In this document: positions 46,368 to 58,379 of the stretch, piece by piece
Layout of the letters: each line of letters opens with the position of its first letter
Position numbering within the stretch: position 1 is the stretch's first letter
Assembly (NCBI RefSeq): GCF_014633365.1
Contig: NC_068344.1
Coordinates: 13,593,669-13,657,668 of the forward strand
Length of the DNA: 64,000 bases
Origin: Diospyros lotus
Taxonomy: Eukaryota > Streptophyta > Magnoliopsida > Ericales > Ebenaceae
Reading direction: 5' to 3'
Position numbers and translations under genes: made by a program
Notes under the pieces: generated by a model
What the model saw: the letters and a program-made list of their open reading frames with translations, nothing else
What the model was told of the DNA's origin: nothing
Databases searched by the model: none

Positions 46368-48861
46368 ACAAAAATTGTATTATATAATAATAAATATTCT
46401 GCTGCTGCTGTTGGAGGATAGATCATAAGATGGATGGATATATGAATATGATATGATATGAGAGAATAGGAATTGTTGACGTGGAGGCAACTATTTAAGC
46501 TGCTGCTGCTCCTGCGCGTGCGTACGTGAAGCCCACCTTCTCTTCAACTAACATAATGAATGATGGATATTCTTAAATTTTCAACATTTGGTTGGGTTGG
46601 GTTGGGTTGGGCTGGGCTAGGCTAGGTTAGGCTGGTTGTTGACTTGGCTTGGATCATCTAGGAATATAAGGAATTGGGAATTGGGAACACTGTTCTTGTT
46701 TTCTATTGTTATTCAACGCACATGTTGGTCGGCTGGGTGATACTGCCCACCCACGTTTGGATTTTGCATGGACCGTAGTTTGGTGTCGTATCGCCGTTTT
46801 GCATTGAATATTTTTTCTCCTCCTGTTGTTGGATGGGTGACTTAACAAAACCGGCCCCGCACATAACAACCCCCTCCAAATGACAAAAATAACCTCCCCA
46901 ATTCTGGTCACACTCCGAAAGCTCTGAAATAGTTTGGAGACGTCGTTTCAATATTTTCAACCGTTTCCTATTTTTAAAAAGACAAAGATGACCTGAAACA
47001 CTTTTCAAGTTATTTCTATAATTTGTAAAGTGTCTTGGCGCGTTTCATAAATTACAAAAAAAATTTACTAAAATTGCTTTTAGTAAGAAACGTATTTTCG
47101 ATGATTGATAAATTCTAATATTCAGTCTTCCTTGTCATGCATCCGAACTTGTTGTTCTCTCGTTGTTCCTTCATTTTTGATCGTCATTGTTTATTGCTGT
47201 TCATATATATATATATATATATATATACACATGCGTGGGGGGAGAGGCCTAGAGAGAGAGAGATTAATGGAGAAAGAAAAGAAGATTATTATGTTGTTGG
47301 ATGGACAGAAAAAAAATAGAAGATGTAAAATATATTATATATTGCATATATATGCATAATCGGACGGTAACAAAATGCAAGGAAAAGAACAAGTTGCATG
47401 ACACACTTCATCTCCTTCCACTATCTCTCTTAATTTAAATATATCATATATATATCTTGGGATCAAATACCCAATAATGAGAATTGAACACGAAATTTAT
47501 GATCGACTACATAGCGGCTAAAATTCAAAACTCTTAAGATCAATATATATATAGTCTCAACTGTTGGGCTACACACGTGAGAGAGAGAGAAATAGAAATT
47601 AATCTGAAAGGTGAGACTCTCGTGTGTTTTGGACGAACAAAATAAAGGAGAAAGAATACGGAAGGCACAAGAAATCAGCCAAAGGAGAGAGGAGTCGTCG
47701 CTTCTACCTTTTTCATATTATTAATATATCATAATATTATATATTGATATATGGGAGAACATTTCTCCCCCAATTTCAATTTCACTTTGCAGGCGCAATC
47801 ATGTGCCTGCACAGCCCATCTTCTCAATTGCTTTTTCTTTTCTTTTCTTTTTTTCAATTCCATCACATATTTTTTAATAATTAATTAATTCTTTAATAAT
47901 ATATATAATAATTATACACAAAATATTATGTAAAAATTAATTAACATTTCTCATAATATTAATTGCTACATGTATTATTAAAATAAAACTGTACTTTAAT
48001 TTTAATATACTATATTTTTACTTAAATTTCTTAAATAAATATTACATATAATTTTTATATTAAAAATTATATTTACAAAAAAAATCTCTATATTTTTTAA
48101 TTTACACTATACTTTACCTTTTTATTTCTTATTTTTTTAAAAAAAATATCATTTCCTATTTCTATTTTATGTCAAAAACATTTTTTATTTATATTCTCGT
48201 GCAATCTAGTCCAAAAATTTGGCAGCTGCAATTGCAAGGGGCGGGAAGAGGTGCCGCCAGCTAATCTCCTCACTCTGGGCTTGGGCTCCTGTCTGTCATC
48301 GTCGGTACATTTATTTGACCAAGTTTTTTACTTTAATTCTCCATACAAATTTCACAATTTACTTTAGTCTAATCATGTTTAAAATAATAAATATTATTAA
48401 TATCTGAATCCAAAATATTAATATAGAAAAATATTGAATGTCATCTTTTCCTTGTTATGGAATGGAATGTATGCAATGCGCAGAAAGCCTCTTAAATCAG
48501 CCAGTCTGTCAACCTCTGTGCATCAGATACATTCAAACTGGAAAAAGCGAATGAAGGAAAAGTAAGTGATTTTAGCATGCAATAATGCAACTTTTCAACA
48601 AACGAAACACCACTTGCATTTGGTTCACAACTGTCCGTATTCGCTGTATATCTGTCTTTTTAAATTAAGCCCCATGTTTCGGTGTTTTTGGACAAGCTTT
48701 AGCTTCACCTATTTGCTTCTCTTATGTACAACAAGTAGCATGAGTATGTATTCCCTGAACTAGAAGAGCAGATACACGCTGCCTCATTACAGTTAACTAA
48801 TTGTTGCAGTCTCAACTTCTTCTTCTTCTTCTCCTCCTTCATCATCATCCTTTCCTCTCCT
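46368..48861. other. intergenic region
   Basis: No gene is seen. It includes a degenerate (GGTTG)n tract at about 46590-46635, an (AT)n microsatellite at 47203-47227, AT-rich DNA, and presumably the 3' UTR of the receptor kinase just below 48862. Confidence 0.5.
47203..47227. repeat. (AT)n microsatellite
   Basis: Uninterrupted AT dinucleotides. Confidence 0.9.
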
Positions 48862-51800
48862 TCAGATCATCGCTTCTGTTGACTGAATCTCGAGTTCAGC
48901 CCACCAAACAGGAGACAGTTTAGGGATTGCTCCATCAGGCCCCATTCCTGTTATCTCTCTCAATCGTTCCGTGACTTGTCTCATATCCGGTCTCCGTCTC
49001 GGGTCTGGATGCACACAAGATACAATCACTTCACCAATCTTCTCAAGATGCTCAACCTGGAACGACTTCAATGTCGGATCCACCATTTCCCTCAAGGGTT
49101 GTTCCCCTCTCAAATAGTCTGATGCCCAATCCTCAAGCGAGCTACTGCCCCACGCCGAGTAAGGAAGCCTGCCTGTTATCATCTCGAACAATACTACACC
49201 AAAGCTGTAGACGTTACTCTGTGTGTTTGTTGTTTCCATCTCATGATGATCAACAACTGCAGCAGGGACTTCACTTGTGAAGCCAAAATCTGAGACTTTG
49301 GCTGCATAATCTTCCGTGAGATTGACAGCAGAAGAATTCAGGTTTTTGTGGGTAATTGGGGGTGTGAGTTGGTGCATGTGCTCGAGGCAGTATGCCATGC
49401 CCATCATAATCCTCATCCGCATCCCCCAGTCCAAGTGTTCCGCTTCTTTTACTGCAGGAGGAAGGAACAAACGCACACTGTTAGAAGATGATATTATGCA
49501 TCACCTCCATAGAAATTAATGCAATCAACATAGAGGGAACAAGGAACAGAAATTGGTTGTTATTATTCCCAAGCATGGCCAACTCCCACAAAAAGGAAGA
49601 AATGCTCCAGTTTTGCATCTTCAACTAATTAACCTAGCTAAACTACTTCCCCTAACTACATTTCCTAATTGTCTATTATCAAATTGGAAGATTTCCAATC
49701 ACAAGTCGAAGCCTGGTATTATTCTTGTCCTTGCTGGTTTGCACGAGCTCATCAGAGCATTACAAGCCCTGAAAGATTCTCCCGTCCACCTAGTTGACAG
49801 TATATTGAAATTTAAGCAAAAATGTAGAAAAATCTCTTAGGGAATGCTTAAATGGAATGAAGTCAAATGAAATCCATCTGTTTCATTGAATACCTTAATC
49901 AAGTTTTGTCTTATATACAATCAGAACTTTTACAGTTAAAGGAATTAGCAAAGAGTTCAGCACCACCCTTGGTCATGCCTGAATTTGCCAAAGAAGATTC
50001 AAGCCATTTAGCAGTGATATGAATTAGTCAAACTCAATTTATTATCTAAAGCCGTTTGGTACCAAATAGGTCAATATAAACATTTAATATTAACCATAAA
50101 AGTAAATAAATCTTATGTATTTTCTGTAAAGAGTATGATTAAGATTTTCAACTTCAAGTTTCAATCTGGGGCTTTCTTGGAAACACTAACACAGTAAATC
50201 ATGAAACCTTGCCCATATAATACATGTTCAACTATTTTCTTTAGGTTAGTATCAGTCTACATCTATAACCAGAAAAGCACTGGGTAACCAACCAGTGACC
50301 AAAAATATTTCCACAAAGAAGTAACAGCAGTTGGATGCTTACCATGTAAATGCTCAAAGAGAGTTCCATTTGGTGCATATTCGAAAACCAACATCCTAGT
50401 GAAAGGCTCATCTTCCTCACAGTACCCCAGAAGATTCACAAAATTCTTGTGGTTCAATTTTGATAATGTGTCAATCTGAAACCATTACTAAATCAAGAGT
50501 CAGGTAATGTACAACTAAATATAAACAACATTGTGTTAGTGCAGTTAATTTTAATCTACCTTGTTCCTGAACAGGGCCTCTAAATTATTTGACCAATCCT
50601 TAGCTGAGACTGTTGCAACTGAAGTAACAGCTATCTCAACTCTGTTAGACAATGTTCCCTTGTACACTGTTCCGATTGATGAAGAACTGATCACATTGCT
50701 GAAATCTTCACAAGCTGCCTCTAGCTCTGATCTCTTGAGCTTTGGCACACCTGGGAAGAGAGATAGATATCATGCATCCATATGACTATAATAACTAAAA
50801 TGAATATTGTTATCACATTGAAACTTCATATATCGGAACAGGAATACAGGGGCAATAGCATGCCTATATAAGCTTCAGCATGGTGTAGCAGGGGAAGGAT
50901 TCTCCCACGGCCAAAAGAAGGAAAAAAAAAATCACAGCCAATCTCCATCAAGATGTGTGTTTATATACATAGCTTGTGAGGACAAACATTTGTAGTAGGA
51001 AAACAACTAGATAAGTTGAGGCACACAGAAAACTTTTCTTTGCTACCCCAAAATAAATGGAACAAGAGAATATGGCCATTCCAGTACCATAGACAATGCG
51101 TTGCACTCATATTAAATAAATGCATAAACAAAATATTAAAAGTCCTCATTTCCTCATTTTAAGTCAGGATTAATCTCAGGGGGTCCACCATTACCAACAG
51201 GCTTTTCCCTGGACACATCTTTTAGAGGATAAGAACACAACAGAGGTTTGCTCTTATGAGAAGAGACTTACCAGTTACAAATGCTTTCTGCAGTTGTCCA
51301 CTTAGTCCAGTGGCCCAGGGTCTGACAGAAGCCATCTTGTTGGCTTGAGTGAACAATATAACAATTACCAAAACAAAAAGCAAAATAGGACCCCCTATGG
51401 CTGCAGACAATATTAGTGCTCGATGATGCTTGCTGGAACCTTGGCCTGCCATGCTGGGGCTTTCTGCAGCTGAAGGCATTGGAACAGAGCCAGCAGGGGT
51501 TGGAGAAGGCTCTGGATTGGATACAGTAGAGGGTGCAGGAGATGGGGAGGGTGCAGGAGATGGGGATGGTGATGGTGATGGTGACGGTGACGGAGATGAA
51601 GGTCCTGATTTCTTTTTTTGTGGCATTGGCTCTCGTAGCAGTCTCCGACGAGCTGCATCTGCTCTTTCAACAATGTTCCTGGAAACATAGAAGTTCTTGT
51701 CATGAAGGCTATATTAATTTTATAACAGACCCTATATATATATATATATGAACGAGATCACAGCTCCTTATGAGAGTAGCAAGAGAAAGAAAAAGAATAT

Positions 51801-54800
51801 CTAACTCCCTCTGTGCACAAGGAAAAAGCTACGGAATATGGAGTTGTAATAAATATACCGTGCCACAAAAATATACCACATGATTTGCAGAAAAAAATAT
51901 ATATACCACATGCCAGTCAAAATTTTCCTTCTAGGACCTTACACACAGCCGTACCATGAGATGAATCTGTCTTTGCAAGATGATCTTTCCGCCTGCACTA
52001 GAAAGCTGGTTTTCGTTGACGTGAACTTCAGAAATCATTTTAAGCTCATGAATTTCAGGGGATATGCTACCAAAAAGGTCATTGTTGTCCATTAGCCTGT
52101 AGCACAGTCAGAAAATAAGTCAACATGGCCAGATAGAAAGATTGTCCTCCATGAACTAATTTACATGTCAATTTCAGCATACAGGATTGCCCGTGACAAA
52201 TTATTGCTGATATCATGTGGTAATGGTCCACTAAAGTTGTTGTACCCCAAATCTAACACTTCCAATGCCTTTAGCTCTCCTATTTCTTTTGGAATGAGTC
52301 CATAGAAGGAGTTGTTGCGCAAGATGCTGCAAGGAGAGCAGAGGAAAACATAGCTAGTAAGACCCAGAGAAAGATATAGGGTCACATGGTCTTATGATGA
52401 AGCAAAGACCATAAGACAGACTATTGGTTACTAGATAACAATCTATTGTACTTACATAGCCTTTATGTGTACCAGGTTTCCGAGATCAGGTGCCAGTGTT
52501 CCTCCAAGACAGAGATCTTTCAAGTTCCTGCAGATTGTATAAATCATAGAATAGAAGTCATAATCCCCAGTCACCTCCAACAAATAACCACATACCAAAC
52601 CTTAGTTCTACTATGTGGGGTTGGATACATAGATTCAACGTTGCTAATCATCTCTATATGTGGCAATATGTCCTCTGTAACATCGTTATAACTCATATCA
52701 TGCTTAAGAATTTTTCTCTAAGTTTTTCTTGTGGTCTTCCCTACCTCTTTTTCACTTCAAATTTACTGAAGTCCATCAACTTTTCTCATAGGAACATCTA
52801 TTGGTCTTCTTCTAACATGATCAAACCATTAATTGTCTCAAAAATCTTATTCTCAATAGGAGCCACTTTGACCTTATTCTGGATAACATTATTTCTAATT
52901 CTACCGTTTTTTATATGGCAACCCATCCATTATAACATTCTCTTCTCAATTACTTATGTTTTGCACCTGTTGATTTAGAACCCAATATTCAATGTCATAC
53001 AACAGAGCTGGTCTTATAATTATCCAGTAAAATTGTGATACGGCCCTGAGTTTGAGATCGAGTTATGGATCAATTTACTGTGAAATCAAAGTGTGTGTTT
53101 GTGGTAAGCTTAAGCCTACTGGTTTTCCTTCTCTCATGACCTATTGTATAAGGTGGGACAAGGGCTCATTAAAGAGAACCCTTTGACCTCAGGAACAAGG
53201 GCTCATTAGAGTAGCATAGAACATAGTTACCCATTTTCAGATTTCCTTCCCCAACACATTGGTCCCTTTGGCCTCCATTAACACTTCCAGTTCCAGTTTC
53301 TTGCCCTTCAGTTCTAGTCACTGCCACTTCATGAGCCAAATTGTTGAATTGCGCAGAGAGTTCTCGCTGTTTTTGCCTCTTCTGCAGTTCAATCTGTCTC
53401 CCTTTCTCCTATATACCATGCTCAATCTTCCTGATACATAACTTTGAAGGCTTCAAATTGCTGCTGTAAACTACATGACTCCCCCATAACTCCCTGCTAT
53501 GATACCAAGTTGATATGGCCCTGAGTTTGAGATCTAGTTATGGGTCGATTTACTGTGAATCAAAGTGTGAGTTTAGGGTAGGCTTAAATTTACTGGTTTT
53601 CCTTCCTTTATGACCTATTGCAAACAGTGGAACAAGGGCTCATTGGAGAGAACCCTTCGATCTCAGGAACTTTGTATTTGAGGAAATATACTGCTTAGGT
53701 TTCTTTCCTGCTTCATTATTTTAAATATTCATTACAAAGACAACTGCCTCCATGTTTACATCATACATGATAGGCACACAACTGAACATAATTGATTGCA
53801 GCTGCCTCCATGTTTATAGCATACATGATAGGCTAAGGTTACACAACTGGAACATAACTGAAATAGACAGAAAATAAAAAAATAAAAACAAATCATAAAA
53901 GTTAGGTCCACATAACAAGTTGTCCTTTTAATTTTAAAGAGATTTTACAATCACATAAAATGTCAGAAGCATTTCTCAAATTTAATCATCCTGTTGCCTT
54001 ACAGAGTGAGTAAGATCCTCAATACTATCCAAGTCTTTTTTGGACAATTAATCCAAGATATTTAAACTGATCTTTACTTGGAAGGACTTGATCCAAGTCT
54101 CACCATTTATACTTTTTTTTTTTATTAAACTTACAATCCACATATTCATTTTTTTTTTTATACCCTCAACTAAAAACCTTTAAATTCTAAGCTATTCCTT
54201 CATATTTCAAACTTAGCATTCATGTCTTCTTTTGTTTCATTCACTAAGATAATATCACTTGCAAATAACATACACCAAGACACCTCTTCTTCGATACGCT
54301 TAGCAAGTCCATCCATCACTAGAGCAAAGAAATGGAGTGCATATCCTTGATGTATCCAATGTTAATTGAAAAAAATATCAATATACAAGTTTTAACATAC
54401 ATTTCTATTCCATGATACATGTCTTTAATAATTTGTATATAAACAACTAGGAGGTCCAAAACTGAAATTTCCATACCTAAAGGGTAAACCGCTGTAAAAT
54501 TTATTTGAAAAAATATTACAACGCTGCTCCTTAAGACACTGAACCACCTATGGTAACAATGAAAGCTACAATTCAAATGTATGCCGTAAAATTTAAAAAC
54601 AATTTTATAATAAAATGGTGTATGGACACCTAAAAAATTGAAACAGTCCAGCAGCTAATATCCATTGGTTTTACATACATTTGATACAATAACGACAAAA
54701 GCATTTTATGCCTAGAAATAATGGATCATAGTATGGTCGAGAAGAAATAAAAAAGGACAACTAAAAGACTAAAAGTAAAACATCAAGATACCGAATAGTA

Positions 54801-56258
54801 GAATTCAAGATCACAATTCCATATGAACATTGACAGTAAACACTTTGGCTTGGCTAGATACATTTGAGAATGATGATGATCATCATCATAATCACAGAAG
54901 GTTATAGACTGATGCAACAATTTCTTTTGGTAATGTTCTTTAGAACCTATCTGGGAAAAAGTGACAAGGTTTAGGATTCGAATTCAAATTAAAATATAAG
55001 ATTCTGTATATTATGTCTGTCTGGATCAAACACAGCGTCCTTAGCATCATCTCTGTTTGTCCACATCAAATCAGATAGTGTATTTACCCCTTTCAGTTCT
55101 TTACAAATATCTTTAAGTTCAAGATAGATTGTCTTTATATAAAATTTTACCCTTGCTTTGCATCTTATATTTTTTCTTTACACAATCTTACCTTTGCTTT
55201 GCCGCTTAAATTATTTTTTCTGTTCTTGAAGCATGATATTTGCTCAATGAATGTTGCATCTATCCACATGGCCTCTATTAAGCCCCCCCGCCAACTGCTC
55301 CGTGGCCTCACTTTCCCTTTTCTTCAATTTCTTACTTCGCCCAAAAAAAAAAAAAAAATGGTGGCCTTTGAGTTTGCGAGCCCCACATTGATGCTGGAGA
55401 GGGATTGATGTGGCATTTAGGGCTTCACTCTCCTCCCAGTAAGCAATTGCCTGGGCGTGAGAAGTCAGTGCGCCAACCCTTTTTGTCCACATGGACTCTA
55501 TTCAGCTCCCACTGCAATCGCTCTGTGGGCTCACCTTCCCCCTTCCCCAATTTCTTACTTTACAAAAAAAAAAAAAATGTTGCATCTTGCACCTAAAAAT
55601 AAATTCTTACAGACCCCAAATATTCCATGTACTTACTGTAACAACTAATCCATAGTCTTCAGAAGATCGATACAACACAATTAAAGATTCAACTCTGATC
55701 CCAAATGAATGGACCTCATGCATCATGTTTAATATTTTCTTATAGTTGATTTTGCCCCTTCAATTCTCAAGTTAACAGTAACATCTAATAATAAGAAGCA
55801 CACGAAGATGTAAAATTAAGCGAATTGGAGTAATTTTAAAATAGAATGACTTACAGAGCAACAACATGTCCATCCGAACACTCCACCCCGAACCACGAAC
55901 ACGGATCGATTACTCCGAAATCATCGTTCCAATTTGAAAAAGCTCCAAATGGATCACTGACCACTCCGTCCCTAAATCTGAGCAACGCCAAACCTGTAGA
56001 GGCAGGCAGAAACAACGAAATCCTGTCTTGAGAAGAAAGCAAAAGAAATCTTTTTCAAGCAACTAATAAAAATATACCGTCTAAACCCTGGCAGGGGCGG
56101 GGCGTACCTTCATCGTTGAGAGAGCAAGCACAAGCACAATAGAAATTGGAATTCTGAGAGAGCAAACAAATTAGCATCGTCAACATCAGCAGCATACGGG
56201 GACGATGGGGGGATGGTCTGAATCTGAAGATGTGCATAATCACCATCAACATCTTCAT
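48862..56258 (-). CDS. LRR receptor-like (pseudo)kinase, MRH1 family, 9 exons
   Basis: A plasma-membrane receptor-like protein. Exons (CDS, high to low): 56258-56108, 55993-55855, 52527-52456, 52326-52183, 52096-51947, 51678-51272, 50750-50560, 50475-50343, 49451-48862. Exon 1 holds a hydrophobic signal segment (MLLMLTMLICLL). Exon 2 is the LRR N-cap with CSWFGVEC. Exon 3 (72 bp, one LRR) and exon 4 (144 bp, two LRRs) are whole repeats. Exon 6 carries a Ser/Pro repeat and a membrane helix (ALILSAAIGGPILLFVLVIV). Exons 7-9 form the kinase-like domain. GYCEEDEPF, FEYAPNGTLFEHLH and the LSPVWWAELEI tail match MRH1 and At5g45840. The VAIK lysine is absent (EIAVTSV) and the HRD position reads THKNLNSS, but DFG is kept. 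All phases agree except exon 5-6, which needs a weak CT|GTGTGT donor. Root-hair or pollen-tube roles are known for relatives. Confidence 0.88.
49452..50342 (-). other. last intron of the receptor kinase
   Basis: This 891-bp GT-AG intron (donor GTAAGC, acceptor CTGCAG) separates the two halves of the kinase domain. No element is recognised in it. Confidence 0.7.
52590..53035 (-). pseudogene. LINE (L1-type) 3' fragment in intron 2
   Basis: Minus-strand frames contain RPALLYDIEYWV, VAPIENKI, FDHVRRRPIDV and RGRPRK. This is the order seen in the C-terminal part of plant L1-type reverse transcriptase ORFs, and the ATCCAACCCCACATAGTAG sequence is typical of their 3' ends. It has several frameshifts and stops. 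It belongs with the RT fragment at 54 kb, from which it is separated by a TRIM-like insertion. Confidence 0.6.
53036..53670 (-). mobile_element. TRIM-like small LTR retrotransposon in intron 2
   Basis: Two direct repeats of about 158 bp, beginning TGATACGGCCCTGAG (53036) and TGATATGGCCCTGAG (53511) and ending CTCAGGAAC, flank about 320 bp. Next to the right repeat, on the minus strand, is TGGTATCATAGCAGGG, an initiator-Met-type PBS, so the element reads on the minus strand. The interior holds a short gag-leader-like frame and no pol. A clean TSD was not found. Confidence 0.55.
53742..53840. repeat. short direct duplication
   Basis: CTGCCTCCATGTTTA...CATACATGATAGGC occurs twice, about 60 bp apart. 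Confidence 0.7.
53985..54345 (-). pseudogene. LINE (L1-type) reverse transcriptase fragment
   Basis: The minus-strand reading contains LFFALVMDGLAKRI, WCMLFANDIIL, ETKEDMNAKFEIW and FKYLGLIVQK. This is the palm region of L1-type RT, in which the catalytic F-A-D-D box reads F-A-N-D. The element is dead and lies in antisense-neutral intron DNA. Confidence 0.65.
55262..55575 (+). mobile_element. dimeric SINE-like retroposon in intron 2
   Basis: ATGTTGCATCT flanks the unit at 55251-55261 and 55576-55586, an 11-bp TSD. The unit has two related parts, each ending in poly(A): a short part 55262-55360 and a longer part to 55575. Both contain CCACATGG(C/A)CTCTATT, then TGGGCTCAC-like sequence and CAATTTCTTACTT before the A-run. 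One TSD around both parts suggests they were inserted together. A tRNA-related promoter was not securely identified, so the SINE label is inference. Confidence 0.55.
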
Positions 56259-56345
56259 TTACGGAGTTGGATCAGGAGCCAGCAAGTTGACTCAGAAGAA
56301 GAAGGCGTATTAACTCGAGCAAAAACGAGTATTTGATTGTACGTT

Positions 56346-56348
<3 letters not shown>

Positions 56349-56383
<35 letters not shown>
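56349..56383. repeat. (GA)n microsatellite at the kinase 5' end
   Basis: About 17 GA dinucleotides, read as CT on the gene's strand, lie about 95 bp upstream of the start codon. CT-rich leaders are common in plant mRNAs. Confidence 0.9.
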
Positions 56384-56384
<1 letters not shown>

Positions 56385-57207
56385 AGAATACAATAACAGC
56401 AATAGTAATGCAATACGGATTATGGAGGCGGAAGAAGAGTTGTTAATAAAACGCGTGAAGAAGGAGAAGCTGTGTTTTTGACTTTGAAAATGAAAAGCAA
56501 AGCCCAGCAGCCCAAAGGCAGAAGAGCCAACCTGACTGTTCTTTTTTGTTGAGTTTAATTCAAAACAAAACAGAAGTTGCAGAACGGAACGTGAGAGCAG
56601 CGGGCGAGTAGTGATGATGTGATGGATGGCTGGCTCATGGCTGGATGGATTGGATGGTGTGCCGGCGAGCAGGAAGAAGAAGCAGAAGAGATGGCGGGCG
56701 GAGTCAAGAAAGAAAGCATCACAATTTGACAAGTCAGCTACTGCTGCTGCTGCGTGCTTTTATCTTGTTATCCTCCATCCATCCATCCATTTCTATTTTC
56801 CATCTCACCCTTCTCAATTCTATTTTTCTTTTTTCTCTTTCTTTTGAATTACGTTATTACATGTTTCTTTTTTTTTTTTTTGTTTAATATTTGACTATGA
56901 CCCTAAAATCTCTTTTCGCTTTATTTTTATATTCCACCTTCTATGACACTTTTCTCTTTTCTTTTTTATACCCTACCTCCTAATGTTTGTCATATTTTTT
57001 TGCCGGATAATTTAATATAAACTTTGGGTTTTTGTAATTAATTAATCAAATTTTTAAATTTGTTACGATTTCATAAAAAAGTTTTTAATTTTTACAATTA
57101 ACTTTTTAAAATCAAATGATGATTTGACTAACAGGATGAATAGAAAAGAATGTGATATGGACTATGACACGGCTTCTTTTTTATTTCTTTTATTTTTAAA
57201 TTATAAT
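56384..57207. other. upstream region of the receptor kinase
   Basis: This probably contains the promoter and 5' UTR on the minus strand. A (CCAT)n run lies at about 56772-56791 and long T runs near 56868. No further gene is seen. Confidence 0.45.
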
Positions 57208-57501
57208 TGTTGAGTTTAATTTTATAATATTTTGATGATGAAAATTAAATATAAAACTTTAATGAATCTATCGAGTAAAACTAAACTCTAAAGACTCAAT
57301 CGAGTAAGCATTGTCTTAGTTGAGTAAGAAGAAAGTTAATTGACTAATTTATTATTTTAATTAAGTAAAATTTGCATTAATCGATTATATGTTTGTATTA
57401 GTCGAGTATGTAACGGAATAACCTTAATCAATTAATCAAAATGTTAATCGAATACAATAGTTGAGTAACTGTATTTTTTAATCGAGTAATAAATCAACAC
57501 T
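57208..57501 (+). repeat. truncated Copia LTR with TCGA-motif array
   Basis: It begins TGTTGAGTTTAATTTTATAA and then GATGATGAAAATTAA, a typical Copia LTR start. It holds about ten motifs of AATCGAGTAA, TAGTCGAGTA or AATCGATTA type within 230 bp and breaks off at about 57500, where a different repeat begins. Confidence 0.5.
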
Positions 57502-58379
57502 TGTTACGGCATAGCCTTTGGGATAGTTTCTCCCGAAAAATTCATTGGGAAGCATGCCATAGTTATTAGGAAGTGTGCTCGTAGGCCTCGAAAAGTGTGA
57601 TCGTGGTTGAACGTTCATTGGCTTGGATATTTTCCTTCGAACCCAAGTGAAAGAGCCAAATATATCAAAATATATCATACATAAGAGGAGAGAGAAAAGG
57701 CAAGGCATAGCCTTATAAAAGGGCTGGTCGCGCCATATGTGGCCTTTCTTGGCCCTATGTGTTCCAGCCAATGCACATGTCTTCCAGACATCCAAGAGAT
57801 TCCCTCTCCCAGACACCCAGTGCCTTTTAGCGCTAGCCTTGGCCATGCGTGGCCTTGCAGACCCATATGGGGCCCTGAAGACCCTTCTAGTCCCGAAGAC
57901 CCATCTGGCCCCGAAGACCCATCTGGCCCCAAGACTCTCCCAAGTCTTAGAGACCCATTCAGGTTACCTAAAGACACATCTGAGTTATCAGGTGACCTGG
58001 CCCTGAAGAGTCCCCCACAGACTTAGCCATGTTGCACCCACGTACACCACACGCAGTTATGAACGGCTATGCGTGGCCCTACAAGCGCCCCAGCGCACCA
58101 TATGCGGCCTATGCTACTCCTACCTGCACGCCAACCATGCCATGCGGCACCTCACGTAGCCCTCGCCGCTCCCATGTGACTTCATGTTGCACCTTGCTCC
58201 GTGCCACAAGTATTTCCTATACAAGTATCTGCGGATAACCTTCTCGAGCAGCCGCACATATATCCAGTCAATCCTTTGCACGTCAAGGCCTAGGGCTCAC
58301 CTAGAGTCTCTCAGTCCCAAGTCACCCAGTGGTTACGAAAACTCTTCGAACCTACTCGGATGATACCCTGTTAGTGTCA
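57502..58379. repeat. unclassified GC-richer repeat
   Basis: It starts TGTTACGGCATAGCC and includes about three tandem copies of GAAGACCCATCTGGCCCC (57880-57935). Overlapping open frames on both strands have no conserved domain. It may be part of a gypsy-type LTR, but the ends are not defined. Confidence 0.4.

Noticed and set aside
45919..46368. 149-codon plus-strand ORF
   Set aside because: It is the antisense shadow of the Ole e 1-like gene and its leader.
46588..46640. TTGGG-rich tract resembling telomeric repeat
   Set aside because: The unit is GGTTG/GGGTT without the plant TTTAGGG motif, and it drifts quickly to GGCTAGGCT. It is a simple microsatellite.
57478..58238. ORFs of 90-120 codons on both strands
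   Set aside because: They lie in a repeat with tandem GAAGACCCATCTGGCCCC units, have no domain, and are open on both strands.
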